The notes beneath the pieces were generated by a model. The model worked only from the letters and a program-made list of their open reading frames with translations. It was not told where the DNA came from and did no database searches. A DNA stretch of 64,000 nucleotides from Salvator merianae (taxonomy: Eukaryota; Chordata; Lepidosauria; Squamata; Teiidae): assembly GCA_003586115.2 (NCBI GenBank), contig QVOM02000119.1, positions 45,992,742-46,056,741 of the forward strand, given 5' to 3'. The translations under genes and the position numbers were made by a program. Each line of letters begins with the position of its first letter. Position 1 is the first letter of the stretch. This document shows positions 47,244-59,895 of the stretch, in pieces.

Positions 47244-47300
<57 letters not shown>
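47244..47300. repeat. (AAT)n microsatellite
   Basis: About 19 perfect AAT units. Such tracts often mark the 3' ends of squamate retroposons; here no retroposon body was recognised next to it. Confidence 0.98.
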
Positions 47301-47302
<2 letters not shown>

Positions 47303-50300
47303 GCCCTTCCTTAAGGTGATGAGAAGGTCAGTGCACTCCTCACCTGATGGCTGCCATTCGGAAGCCAGCCTGGGTCTTCCCCATCCCATCTTGATAAGTC
47401 ATCTACTCCAGGCCAGTTGGCAATTGGAGAGGAGTTGAGAAGATGAGTCTCATCCTGCCAAGTGACTGTGAGTACTTAATGGCTGGATACTGACCCCAGC
47501 TGCCCTTATCTATCCAATGTGACATGGTCCTTTTGTCCACCACTAAAGATCTAAGAAGAGTGTGATATACGTGAAAATGAGGCACTCAGCAGCCAATCAG
47601 CATATAACTCCGAAAATTCCTACTTGCCCTCAAGGAAGAGTGACCAGATCATCCAACACTACCATGAGGTGGGTGGGCGAGAGTTTCTCCAGTGATAGAA
47701 TTGCTATTAGGCCTCCTCTCACAGTAACCTTGGATCAATATGACATTTTCCCATAGGGTACACAGGCAATACAGGTCCAGGTAGCAACTTCCCATAGGCT
47801 GTATTATCCATGTGGCCACTGAGTTTGCCAGGTTACTATCTCTGTTTCTAGACTTGAACGAAGGAAGCCTCTGTCTAAAATAGGAAATTGCATCTATTTT
47901 AAAGCAGAAACTGGGCATTAGAAAACCAACCCCAGATACAATAGGATTCACTGAACAATCTCATGGCAGAGTGACAAGTCTTTTTACTGCAAGCCTAGCA
48001 GCCCTGCATGTAATATTGCCATTGGTTCTTGCTCATCCTTTCACCAGCCTACTCAACAGCTGATCCCTGGGCAGGAATGCCAGAAAAAACAGAACCAGAG
48101 TAAAATTAGACACAAAGCATTTAGGAACAATTGCGGAACAAATAGTAGCAAGAAAGGAAAACCAAACAGCAACCCCTGCTTATATGATTTGTTGAAAATC
48201 ATTTAATGCATTTTATCTGAGAAAGAACTTAGTTAGCAAAATAGCAGAATCGGTGAGACTTTACAATTTGCATGAGCAGTAATGGGAAGCTATGAATGGG
48301 AACATTATTGTCTAAATAGCAGAGGAGCAATACATATACTACTTTTTCTCATCTTGTAAATATTACTGTTCCTATCACCTGCAGCCACTGGTTGTGCTGA
48401 CTGGACCTGATGAGAGTTAGAAGCCAACAATATCTGAAGAGCAGCCCCTGCCATGGAGCAATGAAGCATACTAATCACTTTGGAAATAGTTTCCTCTTTT
48501 AAGAAAATAATAGATGTGAAGGTCATCTGGCTGTAGCATGTGTTACCCCACTGATAGCCAGGGTTGATTAAGCTGACTGACTGGCTAGGTGGGTATCCCC
48601 TCCTCTTTGGTCCATGTGAATCCTTCCCAAAGCTGCATGTTTGGTGAAAGCGGGCAACCATCCCAGATAGAAGGAGTATACCCTTCTTCAATCAAGGTAG
48701 CTGCACTTGCATGCTAGAATCACCAAGAAAATTTTGTTCTGTCCTAGTGTTGCATTTGATGTTTCTGTAGCCAACAATGCAACCACTTACTATTTTTCGT
48801 TAATGGCTATAAGATCCTGCTCTATGGTCAACAGGTTTGCATTTTTGGAGAAATGTCGCTGGAAGTAGCTCTGAAATATGGCTGTAAGGGGCAGAGAAGT
48901 TGCTTTGAGTTTGCTCCTTTCATTCTACTGTTGGATGAAATGGGTGATAGAAATAAGCAGCAACTGCAGTTGGGAAAAAGCATTGCTGCACTTCATGAAA
49001 AGCTGTGCTATTCTAGAGACACATGACTATTACAGCAACTTTTATTTAAGAATCACTAAATAGCTCAGTTTAATTTATATTTTAAAATGAAATTATATCC
49101 CACTTTTGCAAGAAAATCATTGTTCTGGAGAAAAGACAAGAGCACTATTAGCATCCAATGAGAAGCTATGAAAACCTTCGTTTACTATAACGAAGTACAA
49201 TATTTTCCAGTTTTAACTGTGCTATAAATTGTAACCTTTAGCATGAACCCTATTCAGAGACAAGAAACAGGCATATTTTGCTTATTTGACTTTTTTTTCT
49301 GTAATAACATATAGAATTCTGTTTAGTAATACTGCATTAGTAACAGTAACATGGTTGGGTCTCCTTGGGGTCACTGGGACTAGAAGTGTTTTTGCTGGGA
49401 TGAGACAGTCTCAGGAATGCATCAGGATGGTGCTTGCTCTACAGCTGCTGTGCCACAATGGATGTTTGAATTTAATATTTAAACTTTTAAAGGACATTTC
49501 AACTTTTAACTCACATCTGCCACATACTATCTCTACTAGGCTGAGGACACCTATGTTACTTGTTCTGCCTCCCTGGGCCAACATGTGGTATCATCCACCA
49601 CTTTACCTCTGTTCTTTGATTCCTTCACTACATACCTTACTCTGTGCTTAAGCCATCCTTAATTAACTGTAGGCATTATGTAAATTGGAACAAAAAAACC
49701 CACATCTTATGGACAGGGTGGTATGTACTTTTTTCCCTCAAATATATTCATAAAAAATTATGGAAATAGCACAAAGTGAACCAAATAATAAAAAATGTAA
49801 GAAATGAGATTAAAACCCCAACATAACAAGATAAATTATTATTATATTGTCATTCTCACTCTTAATAAAAGACAGTCCTCACTACTGAAGTGACAATGCA
49901 AGATCAAAGACATGAGTCTGTTTGCCTTTTTCCCAAGCTGCGAGTCCAGCTATCAAAGGCCTAGCCACAAAACCACTATCCAGAGCTCCAGGTTCCATTT
50001 CTTAGTCCTCACCTAGTCTGCCAGTGCAACAAAGCAGTGGAAAAGGAGAGATAAAGAGACCCACCCCTTTCCTAAAGTACCGTTTTGAAATTGTTAGTTC
50101 TTAATATTCTTAATCTTAATGTCACAGTCATTCATTCCCCCTCTAAAATTATGATAAGCTTAGAACTGATGAGACTTGAAGAAATAAGTATATGTTGTTT
50201 CTGAGATTCGGCACATACTATTGTCATTTCTGAGCCTGGGACACACAGAAAATCTTCAGAAAGACATAACTGTATCCAAGCCATGTTTTGCTCAGCTTTT

Positions 50301-50514
50301 CAACAGAAAAAATTCTCCTTATTTGTAAAGAAAAAATTCCACATGATAACTGTTGACAATCATAGAACAATTTGCATGGCATGTGGATCAATACCATAGA
50401 CAGGCAAGATAAAGTGGGAATGGGAAGGCTCGGTTTTGTCTACCCAGATTGGTTATCAGAGTAATGGACACTGTTAACTAATATAGGTGGCTCAAACCAA
50501 GGGTGTGGTCAGAC
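47301..50514. other. Unassigned sequence
   Basis: No supported gene or repeat in about 3.2 kb. Confidence 0.35.
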
Positions 50515-50762
50515 AGGGCTTTCTTAAGCTGATCCTTTAAGAAAAAGCATATTATCGACTGATGCACAATTAAATGCCTTACAAACAATTGTTTGAAAAT
50601 ATAGCTTATTTTGCCATACTGCAGCCTATATTTGCATCCAAATCAGGCAGTGCCTACCCTGATTACAGGTGCCACCCACTGATTGGCCACTTGGTAGGAA
50701 ACCCCTCACCTCTTTGCTTATGTAGTTTCTTGCCCAATCCAGCTTAAAGAAAGAGATGCCTT
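50515..50762. mobile_element. Possible small inverted-repeat element
   Basis: TTTCTTAAGCTG at about 50520 and CAGCTTAAAGAAAG at about 50739 are inverted and near the edges of a 240-bp block. Weak. Confidence 0.3.
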
Positions 50763-50984
50763 CAGAGCTATGAAATCCTGATTGATGGAGAGGTGACCTT
50801 TCTTCGTCTTCAAGACTGGGTAAGGCAAATGCAGGGGAAAATGTCTGTCATTACAGACTCAGATTCATTCAGAGGGCACTTCTTTAAGAGTGTCTTATTG
50901 AACCTAATAACTTCCAACTTGACTTCAAGAACAAACAGAAAGCAGAAAGTTTCAAATTCCTCTCCAAAATTTATTGGAAATCCT

Positions 50985-51284
50985 GGACCTGTTTGCACTT
51001 ACCAGCCTAGTATGATATAGCAATACCATACTAGGCTGATAAGCACTGGCATCCATCCACACTTCAAGTGCTGAAACAGCGCCATACTGGGCCGCCAGCA
51101 TTCAAAGGACCACTGGCTAGTCCAGGGCAGGGTGGTCCCACCAGCGTGTGGAAGGGAAGGTCTTGTATGCTTGCAGGTCCAATATACTGGTCAGGGCAGG
51201 ATCACCCTCAGACTATACTCTGCATCTTTCCACAGCAGAAGTTCTTCCTGCATTTGATATCAGACAGCAGACTAGAGAAGGCCC
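50985..51284 (-). mobile_element. Short family A-type element with hairpin
   Basis: Left end GGACCTGTTTGCACTTA (complement of the family A 3' end) followed at once by a hairpin, 51003-51038. The right end AGAGAAGGCCC is less clear. The body does not align with the standard family A body, so this may be a different element sharing termini. Confidence 0.45.
51003..51038. repeat. Hairpin next to a family A-type terminus
   Basis: Perfect 12-bp arms 51003-51014 (CAGCCTAGTATG) and 51027-51038, with a 12-nt loop. Confidence 0.92.
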
Positions 51285-51904
51285 AAAGCTAATCTTTTCC
51301 TTCATAAGCAGATTCTAAATGTGCCGGTTCTTTAATATGAGGAAGCAGTCAAATGTTCTACCCTGCTCAGCCACGGTATAAATTATACAGCCAAGGAACA
51401 AATGCACCACTCGTAGATTCTGTCCATCTGTTTTTAGCTTACTTTTAAAATTATTTTCTTAATATTGGATTTGGGATTTTTCAATTTCAGGTTTATTTAA
51501 ACAGTCCGTAGACCATGAATCAGAACAAAGCTAAAATTTGCAATAAGAATAAAAAGAATGAAATTAATCAATACATTACAAGCATTAGTATAAAACCTAC
51601 AGTCAAGTGGAATGTGCTCCACTAATTCTATACCAGTATTATTTCAAGGGCATATGCTCTTAGAAAGAATAATTCCCTTAAATCCGATCCACAGAGCAAC
51701 CTTAAGGGAAACACAGTTAATCTAGTCCTTCGGAAGCACCATTGGTATTGAGACACATGAAGATTATTGATGAAACCCGCAGGTAAAAAGCCTTCCTGTA
51801 ATTTAGATACTTTAGCTAGTGCTGACAGATCCTGGAATGCAATGTCAAGGAGCCTCTATTTAATTTGTGGAATTGATGAAGAATTATCCAGGATACATTA
51901 ACAT
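51285..51904. other. Unassigned AT-rich sequence
   Basis: No feature recognised. Confidence 0.4.
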
Positions 51905-52115
51905 GCAGTAAAACAAACACACACCTCTAAGGCAACTTAGAGATGGTTCCCAGGTGGGAATCATTCACATGGCAGTCTGCCCCTCCCCCCTCACATGAAC
52001 ATTCTAGGCTAGAAAAGGTGGATTAGAGATGGAATGAGAATGCAAAGTACCACACCCTCCTGTCTCTGAGATGCTTCTGAGCAGCTTTCTTTTCTACGTG
52101 GGACTAACAACACTA
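51905..52115. mobile_element. Family F MITE, copy F2 (decayed)
   Basis: Aligns with F1 (55.8-56.0 kb): GG(A/G)ATCATTCA(C/T)ATGGCA, GGA(T/T)(T/C)AGAGATG(G/A)AATGAGA and GAGC(A/T)GCT blocks in the same order. Termini eroded. Confidence 0.65.
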
Positions 52116-52360
52116 ATTATTTGACGGAGCCTATTCATAATTAGGTTTGCCCAAGAGTTGGTGTAATTGTCAATAAGTACTAATGCCAACAGACCAGCAG
52201 ACAGTCTAAAAATATATCATTTCAAGCACAATTTAAGAGCAGCTAACCAAGCTGTTACAGTCAGGGAGCATAGGCTTGTTTGGGGGAGTTTTGGATTAGG
52301 TTTTTTCCCCTCTTTTGTTGGTTCCTGGGTTACTTTGGTCATTGTACTTTTAAAATCCTG

Positions 52361-52480
52361 CTTTTCCTTCCTTCCTCCCTCCCTCCCTCCCTCCCTCCCT
52401 CTCTCCCTTCCTTCCTTCCTCCCTTCCTCCCTTCCTCCACTCCTTCACTCCCTCCTTCTTCCCTCCCTTTCTTGCTTTCT
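52361..52480. repeat. (CTTC/CCCT)n low-complexity pyrimidine tract
   Basis: Imperfect CCTT, CCCT and CTTCC units over about 120 bp. Frames reading poly Ser/Leu/Pro are artefacts. Confidence 0.95.
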
Positions 52481-52489
52481 ATTCCATCC

Positions 52490-52570
52490 TTTCCAGGGCA
52501 GGTCACAACAATAAAAATATAAAATCCATAAATCCTAAAACGTAATTAAGATATAACTTTCCCTTCCTCC
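52490..52570 (-). mobile_element. L2-type 3' end (minus strand)
   Basis: CCAGGGCAGGTCACAACAATAAAAATA parallels the L2 end at 717-760 (CCCAGAGCAGGTCACAACAATAAAAAATA). Only the tail is present. Confidence 0.6.
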
Positions 52571-54359
52571 CTCTCTCCCTGGCAGGACATTAGCTTAATA
52601 TATTTGGTTGGATTTGAAAATTCTCATTATTATTATTGCTTTGCAATAAATATGGGCAGATTGGGTCTTTACAGGAGATTTCTTTGTTTGATTGTAGTTA
52701 GGCGATAGCTAGTGTTCTAGCTGGGTGCAATGGGGTTTGTACAGCTCACTCCTATGCTAAGGGTAAGTTCATGCTCAAATGTCCATGCTGACTATCTCAG
52801 GTGATATAACTGGTGTAGAAAACCACCCATAGATCAATCCCACAGTTAGATTTTTAATAACACCTAAAATACAATGCTATATAGAAATTATTAAGAATAT
52901 ACAACCTATTACATGAAACACAGTTAAATACTTTTGTTTTAATAATGTCTTTCTTTTTATTTTTTAGGTTTTTGTTTTCCTGCTCTGGACAGCTATTTCC
53001 TCTCCTTCCTATCCCGAACATTCCCCTATCCCAAATATTGAAATTATTATCCAGGTCTAAACATCTGTACTCTTAGTTTGGTTCACCATGTGTCAAAATT
53101 AGAAGTCAATGCCTTGTCAATCACGATGAACCCCTTTGGCTCAGCTCATGCTTAAGGTGTGACTAGGAGACACATTTTTAAAATTCTGAGTTTCTCTGAG
53201 TTTCAGACAGCAAAGTTCCCTTCTCAATATTTGGGTGGAAGCAGGGTTGGATAATTGTTTTGCAATAATTGCTAAATATAATGTAAAGTTTTTAGGCTGT
53301 AGTTCTATACACATTTACTTTTGAATGAGTCTGCATACCTGTCATTCCAAAGAGGCAGCATCTATTTTCCATAACACTTAAATGGCAGCATCACAATAAC
53401 CATTGGCCAAACATGCTATATGCATGAGTGTGACCATTATGCCCAAATAGGTGTTCATAGTATTCTGTAGATTTACAACAAACTCATAATAATCCGGAAG
53501 TCATCAGCAATGGAGGTCCAGGCCAGAAGCTCAAGGGGAACATCTTGTCCACATGGTGGACCACTGGGAGGTGGAGCTCTCATGGAATGCCACATCCATG
53601 AGGCATTAAAGTGTCTACAGTACAAAAATGGTGACGCAGCCCATTCCAACAGGAGACCATTTTAAAATGGTCTCCAAAGCATTCCCTGGTGGGAGACTGG
53701 ACCAGCCACTCATCTGCACATAGCAGCAAGTGACTAGTTCAGTCTGCTGGGTGCAAGGAATCTGTGTCTCTTTGCAGGGCTCCCAAAAGCAGCCCTAGAA
53801 TTGTGCTACGTCTGGGCATTTAGCTAAAATGGCCTCAACCAGCAACTTCAGAGACTAGGAACTTTTGGTCAGCTTCCATAATGCTAATGACCTTACGTGC
53901 AGGCTGCCACCCACTCTTCTGATCTTGGACCAGATCACCCAAGACCAGACCAGCGTGGCATAGGATACTGCTTTATGTGCAGATCCTGTCACTGTATACC
54001 AAACACTGGAGCCTTTGGACAAGGAGTAGGGGAGTGACTTAAAGGAGTGATTCTACTTCCGCATTCCATTTGAGGTGTGTGAGAGAGCACTTTATGTTTG
54101 ACAACAGCTAGTTTAGAGCCAAACTGCACATTATGAAGGAAGGTTTTAGAAAATTGTTTTTGTAAATTGTTTTTACAAAATGCTACAGTTTGCTGTCAAA
54201 CCAAAACTTCTCAGTGCCAACATGCAAAGGAAAAGAGATGCCAAAACTCCTTCTACAGTAACAGGTGTGTGGGCTCTTCTGGTGGCTGTGTTGCCACCAT
54301 TTTTTCAGTGATCTTGAAGGAAACTTCATGTGAGCAGTAACTTCTCACTGAATGTATAG
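52571..54359. other. Unassigned; possible low-copy transposon at 53500-53960
   Basis: The GC-richer block 53500-53960 contains CAGGAGACCATTTTAAAATGGTCTCC (26-bp near-palindrome, 53659-53684) and has a weak relative at 18.1-18.5 kb. The rest is AT-rich without features. Confidence 0.4.
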
Positions 54360-54800
54360 AAGTCTTGGGCCACATCACCTGCATCTACGTAGGTGACAGA
54401 AGCTTGAGGGTTGCAGCATCTTCAAGCCAGTGATGCCAAAGGTGCTTGAGGACCAGCATGCATACTCCACAACACCCTTCCCACAAAGCAGAAAAGGGCA
54501 TGGTGGGTGTGCTCACCACCCTCAGCACTCTCACTGCCATGTAGTTACACAGTGGCAGTGAGATTAATTTGTTGGTGCTATGATCCAGGTGGTTGGATTT
54601 ACTGTCATGCTAAAGATGCCCATGTCTGGGACTGTTTCTGGTGCAATGGGAAATCCCCTTGTGCAGCATCTTCAGAGTTGGAGAACTTTCATTTCATAGC
54701 TTCAAAAAGGGTGAAGAAGTGAAGCAGAAACATACATTACCCTGGGGTGGGAGCTAGTGATGTCGCTGTAAGACAACATCATCTACTGTGGTGTAGATAT
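54360..54800 (+). mobile_element. Family C repeat, longest copy
   Basis: Its first part matches 6340-6600 and its second part 7780-8110, so the two 6-8 kb blocks together correspond to this one. Open frames through it show no domain. Confidence 0.6.
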
Positions 54801-55790
54801 AGCCTATTTGGCCAAAAGTTGCTGAGAATTATTTTAAGGCGTACAAAAATGTACTTTTTGAGGTTGCTCAGGCCACTCTCAGTATTCTTTTCTCTGGGAA
54901 GACTGAATTGTACTCCCTTTCCCCCCAGCCTTGAGGAAAGGGTTTTAATCTTCTTACCCATATTCTTTTAAGTTTCATCCTCCATCTCATCCTGAGACTG
55001 CTATGACTGTAGCAAAACTTTGCAAAATACTTTTTGTCCAGTATTATTGCACTAAATGTAAGTTCAGAAAGGATATTCAGACTAAAAGAAAGGTGTTACT
55101 AGATGTGAAGGGGAAAGAATTAAAACCAATTCCCCAGAGCCACGATGCCTATCTAATTCAGATCTGCTGCTTCCTTAAGATGATCAAAATGTCTCAAAAT
55201 CTGACCAAGGATTTCCTGAATAACATGAAGTTTGGCCCTTAAGGTCTCCTTTTTAATAAGTGGATTTGCAACTAGTTAGATAATTAATAGATTTAAACAT
55301 TGTTTTCATTCTGAAGTGTTATCAATCCTAGATTATCTCTTCTCTCAGAGTCCTTTCCCTCAATTTCAACCATTATTACAGCTGCATTGTTCTCCACACA
55401 TCCAGCCCAATTAATATTCAAGATCATTTAAAAAATGCACAATTGTTAATTAAGTTTTGCATCTGAAGAGATTATTGCCAACTGAACATTGCTTTATTAA
55501 TTCTTTCCATAATGAACTTCTTTAACCCTGTTAGCTATAAGCAAAATGAAAAGAATACTGTAAACAAAAGGTAGTTTAAATACAAAGGAAGAGGATTTGA
55601 CACATTAGGCAAAGATTAACATAAGCATACAAAATTTCCTTAAGATTTTTGTATCCTTTTTAATGACAACCTTTTATATGCTCAGCTACAGCTATTGTGG
55701 TCCTGCTTTATTCTTTTTCTTCTAAAGTTAAATATGCACTGTTCTAATATCTATAAGAAAACTAAATACTGACAGATCCCAAAGAACAGA
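54801..55790. other. Unassigned AT-rich sequence
   Basis: No supported gene; an open frame at 55003-55242 has no recognisable domain. Confidence 0.4.
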
Positions 55791-55993
55791 GGCTGTGATC
55801 ACACACAGTAAATTAAAAGGAGCGTAACTGAGACAGCTTGGAAATGGCTTAAAGACAGTTCTGAGCGGGATCATTCATATGGCAATCTATGCCATAAAAG
55901 GAGGATCAGAGATGAAATGAGACGCCAAGGGTCACATGCTACTGTCTTTAAGTCACTTTTGAGCTGCTCCTTTTGTTACGTGTGATCACAGCC
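55791..55993. mobile_element. Family F MITE, copy F1
   Basis: 203 bp. Starts GGCTGTGATCACAC and ends GTGTGATCACAGCC, a perfect 14-bp inverted repeat. Slightly inside, AAAAGGAGC and GCTCCTTTT are also inverted. No coding capacity. hAT-like by terminus style; target duplication not seen. Confidence 0.85.
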
Positions 55994-56255
55994 AGATTTT
56001 AATGCTGAACCTCCAAAACTGAAGCATGCCTACTGAAGTCTGGGAACAACTGGTGATGCCTCATTTCCATTTGTGTGGTTTATGGAAAACTTGCAGAACA
56101 TCATGGATTATCCTTACATGATGATGAAGATCCAGGATATTTTGACCAGAACTTGGTTATAAAACAGTAACAAGACTCTGGCCTGTGCCCTGTAATTTTC
56201 CTAATGTGCTGGTTGGTGCTAAAATACTATCTCTTGAAGGTCTGTGATTTTTGTG

Positions 56256-56289
56256 ATTTATGCTTTACAAAAATAAGTAAAGCATAAAT
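56256..56289. repeat. Perfect 13-bp inverted repeat
   Basis: ATTTATGCTTTAC (56256-56268) and GTAAAGCATAAAT (56277-56289) with an 8-nt loop. Confidence 0.95.
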
Positions 56290-56312
56290 TCTTTAAATAT
56301 TTTTAGTTTATA

Positions 56313-56334
56313 AAACTTTTTTTAAAAAAAGTTT
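56313..56334. repeat. Perfect AT palindrome, 22 bp
   Basis: AAAC, seven T, seven A, GTTT. Lies in a 100-bp AT-rich patch (56284-56390) just before family B copy B1. Confidence 0.95.
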
Positions 56335-56459
56335 AAATATTATATTTAATGTTTAAATATTTTAAATTTAAATAATAAATAAATAGTTCACCAAACTCCC
56401 TAGCAACTTTCTAGTGATGTAGATGTGAATTGCTGCATTAAGAAAATTGACAAAGGTCA

Positions 56460-56910
56460 CTAAGGCTGCCTCCAGACAGTGAGAGGAAAGTGTTTGTTTG
56501 CATCTCACTATTTCTTCTTGCCATCCCTTCCGGACAGCGAGGTAAGAATGAGCACTTGCCCTTCTCCACGCTTGTTTGCACAATGGCGAGGCAGCTATTT
56601 CCAGGTATTTTGACAGTGCAAAATGCCCAGAAGTGCACGCATGTTCTCCACATATGCATGGTGGCCAATTTCAGTCCTGCATCTATGTGGGGCCATTTTC
56701 TCCAGGAAGGAACCAAGCTTTCAGTCAGGTACGTTATATCACTATTCCAGGAAAATCCACATTAGGAGTTGGGTTTTACCAGAATAGGATATAATGAGAT
56801 TTCACTCCTATATTGCGGGGCTATATTGGGGTTGCCACAGATACATGTGGCAGTCCCAACATAGCCACAACATAATTGTGTGTTTTAACCCTGTCTGGAG
56901 GCAGCCTTAG
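56460..56910 (-). mobile_element. Family B MITE, copy B1
   Basis: About 451 bp with perfect 20-bp terminal inverted repeats (CTAAGGCTGCCTCCAGACAG and its complement). Its reverse complement aligns with 61740-62226 through TGTGGCAA, ATGGCCACCATGCATATGTG and TTTTG...CAAAATAC. No coding capacity; the open frames have no domain. hAT-like appearance; no target duplication visible. Confidence 0.85.
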
Positions 56911-57299
56911 ACATAAACTAAGCCAGATAAGTATCCATCATTCAGAGAAAAATAAAGTTGCACTTCAAGTAATGTCAGTCACTTTCTCTAACGTGAGACT
57001 GCTTCTGCATAGGTACATAATGTATGCTTCCTTGTTCACTGAGGGTCTAGGCAGGTAAACAGTCCTGCCCTCTGCTAGTCCCTCTTACCTTAATACTTGT
57101 TGGATCGGCCAAGTTGTCTTTCCTCCCACGTGTGTATACACAGAGTGCAGAGAAGTGACTTACCAGCCCAATTTCTAGTTGGGCCAGTTTAGCAAAGGAC
57201 TGAAAATGCCTGACTTTCAGAGCCATTTCTTGTCCTTGGGAAAGCTGTTCAAACTGAAAATCTTGCTGATTTGAGAGAAACGTTCTCTTGCAGCAGCAT

Positions 57300-58215
57300 T
57301 CCTGTGGAGGCTAGGAGCTGTTGTGGGGTACAAAGCATTTGCCTGGTTCCTGCCCCTGCAGTGGATTGCACAAATAACCCCAATTACACCTATAAACTGA
57401 TGGGAGTTGAACTTTCTGTAACAGACCAGGAAAGGGACCTTGGGGGTCCAGTAGTCAGCTCAATGAAGGTATCAACCCAGTGCACAACAGCAGCAAAAAA
57501 AGCAAATTCAGTGCAATCGGTAATTAGGAAGGTATAGAAAATAAGTTGGCAAGTGTCACTCTGCCTCTTTATAAATCTACGGTGAGGCCACTTTTGAAAT
57601 ATTGTGTACAATTCTGGTCCCCACACCTCAGAAAGAACATTGTGGAACTGGAAAAGGGGTAGAAAAGGGCAGCCAGAGTGATCAGGGAATTGGAATGCCT
57701 CCCTTATGAGATCAGGATGCAACTACTAGTTGCATTGAAGAGATGACCTGACAGAAATATATAAAATCATGCATAATGTGGAAAAGATGGATAGAGGAAA
57801 AATTGTTTTCTCTGTCACACAGAGCTAGAACCAGACGACATTCTATGCAGTGGATGGGTAGAAAATTATGACCAATAAGTGGAAATATTTTTTTCACCCA
57901 GTGAATCATCAATCTATTACCAGAAGTGGTGGTAACGGCAACTAGCCTGGATAGCTTTAAGAAAGTCCTTGACAAATTCATGGAGGACATATGTATCAAT
58001 GGCTACTAGAATTGATGCCTAGGTACCGCCTCCATGTTGGAGAGACAGGTAGGAGGCCTTTGCAGGCCAATTGCAGGGAGTTGAGAATAGGTGATGTTTT
58101 CCCTTTGTCTCCTGCTTCAGAATGACCAGAAACAATTGGTGGGGTAGTTTGTGAGACAGGGTGCTGGATTATGTGGGCTGTGGCTTGGTCCAGCAGGACT
58201 CTTCTTATTCTTATT
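57300..58215 (+). mobile_element. CR1/L3-type LINE fragment, copy 3 (longest)
   Basis: Coding remnants are in order: LMGVELSVTDQERDLG and CTTAAKKANS (about 57400-57515), matching ISLSSSTCEKDLG and DAAAKKAN of the CR1 at 32.7 kb. FWSPH follows near 57617 and a C-terminal SLDSFKK-like stretch near 57945. Then comes the same 3' region as at 26.2-26.7 kb, ending TTCTTATTCTTATTC. Stops and frameshifts are frequent. Confidence 0.8.
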
Positions 58216-58729
58216 CTCTTAAGCACTCTGACAGACCTCCTTCCAATGAGATGCTGGGGATTAAATTATGACCCTTCGCTTCCAGTCAGTTGTTGCTACA
58301 CTTCAGCTATTTCTCTTGAGAACAGAGTGCATGGGCAAAGTAAGACTAATCTTGTTCTATTACCATGATTGCAACAATGACAAAACCCAAAACTATTAAG
58401 CCTAGGCTGGAAGTTCTAACTATTCCAATGGGATCATTTTTTTATTCTGTAGTGTAGCAGAGGAGAATATAGTGGTGGGTAGATGATTAAACCTCTCCAC
58501 ATTCTGCATTCCCAATAAATACTAAAGCAGGAATCCAGTTTCTGGGTTCATTTCTAGAGGGATAGAAGGCCTAGGTTGAACAACATGTTCTACCTGCCTG
58601 TCCCCATAATTGCAGTGTTTAGGATATTAAGTATACATATGCATCTCTAGGCTTAGGGTCTTAGATGGGAATCCCAGTTCTCAACCACTAAGGATACACT
58701 GGTTGAAAGAGTGCTTAGTTTATTTTATC
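58216..58729. other. Unassigned sequence
   Basis: No feature recognised. Confidence 0.4.
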
Positions 58730-58805
58730 TTTTTCTTATTGTGACCCACCTGAAACCATTTGGTGAAGGGTGGGATATAAATTCTTAAATAAATAAATAA
58801 AATTA
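58730..58805 (+). mobile_element. L2-type LINE/SINE 3' end with (AAAT)n tail
   Basis: TTATTGTGACCCACCTGAAACC, a short stem-loop-like stretch, GGGATATAAATTC and then AAATAAATAAATAAAA. Tail only. Confidence 0.7.
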
Positions 58806-58854
58806 AGTAAGGAAGACTGATCTAGTAAACAATGGGCTAATTCTAAGGTGTTAT

Positions 58855-58996
58855 AGACCCTAACGTGTGGACACAGTCCATACTACAGGGCCTAGGAACT
58901 CACCTGAAGCCTGCTCCCAGGGGCGTCCACCAAGTGTGGACACATTAGAATAGCAAGCATGCTTGATGCTTACTAGGCCAAAGTGTGAACAGGCCC
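58855..58996 (-). mobile_element. Small element with family A-type end
   Basis: The right end GTGTGAACAGGCCC is the complement of the family A 5' terminus. Just inside is a palindromic AGCAAGCATGCTTG(A)TGCT (about 58953-58971). The left end GACCCTAACGTGTGG is a weak partner. About 142 bp, no body match. Confidence 0.4.
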
Positions 58997-59895
58997 AATG
59001 AAATCAGCATTGCATACTATTAGGCCTTCAATTAGTAGCCTGATGTATCTGGCCCTTCAGTCTTGTATGTCCAATTTTAATGGGACAGGAAGCTTGGTGA
59101 CCCCTTGCTGTGGACAGGTAGCATCTCCCCACTAGTTCCCATTTATCCTGAGAGCAGCTGTCACTTCCTCTCAATAAACCAACTTGCATTGACCTCAAGA
59201 ATTTCTCTGTTATTGTCCAAGAGCAGTTCATTCCAGCCACTATTGCCACCACACCCAAGTAAGAATAAGAGAAGTGCCTGCAGAGGGGCAAGAAACAGAA
59301 GACAACTAAAATCATATGGATTGCAGGATTGGGGAATGAGGTGTCTCATATTCTAGATCTATATATTAAAATGTATTTAGGCTTGCATTGTTTTCTCGCA
59401 TAGTTAGTATTAAAGAAAGACTGTGGAGAAATTAATTATTTTGCCTTGGTTTGGTTTATTTTTCATTTATGTATAAGATGTTGTAAATCATCCGCTACAC
59501 TGAGCTAATGACAAGATTAATGTGGGCCGTATTTGACAAATCCATGCTGTTACAGTCCATTGGTTCTCATTAATCAGTAGCTAGTTAAGCACATTTATTT
59601 GAAGGTTTTTGTTTGTTTGTTTGTTTCACTATAATGTATCCAAATTGTGTTCTCGGGTGCACAGTTCTTTTATCTGTGAGAAAAAAAATGGAAGCTTTTG
59701 TTTAGCTCAGCAAAATTTAATATTCCATTCTAGCCTCTATTCTTGAAATGGTTCCCATTAGTATGGGAATCTGGATATTATGATGGTTCATTGCTTCCTT
59801 TATGACTCTTAAGAAAATGTTTGAAAATGTGAATGGATTATGACAGTGCAATGCCATGCACACTAAAATATTTACAGATTGCACTCCTAATCTGA
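58997..59895. other. Unassigned sequence
   Basis: No feature recognised. Short GTTT repeat at about 59605-59625. Confidence 0.4.
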
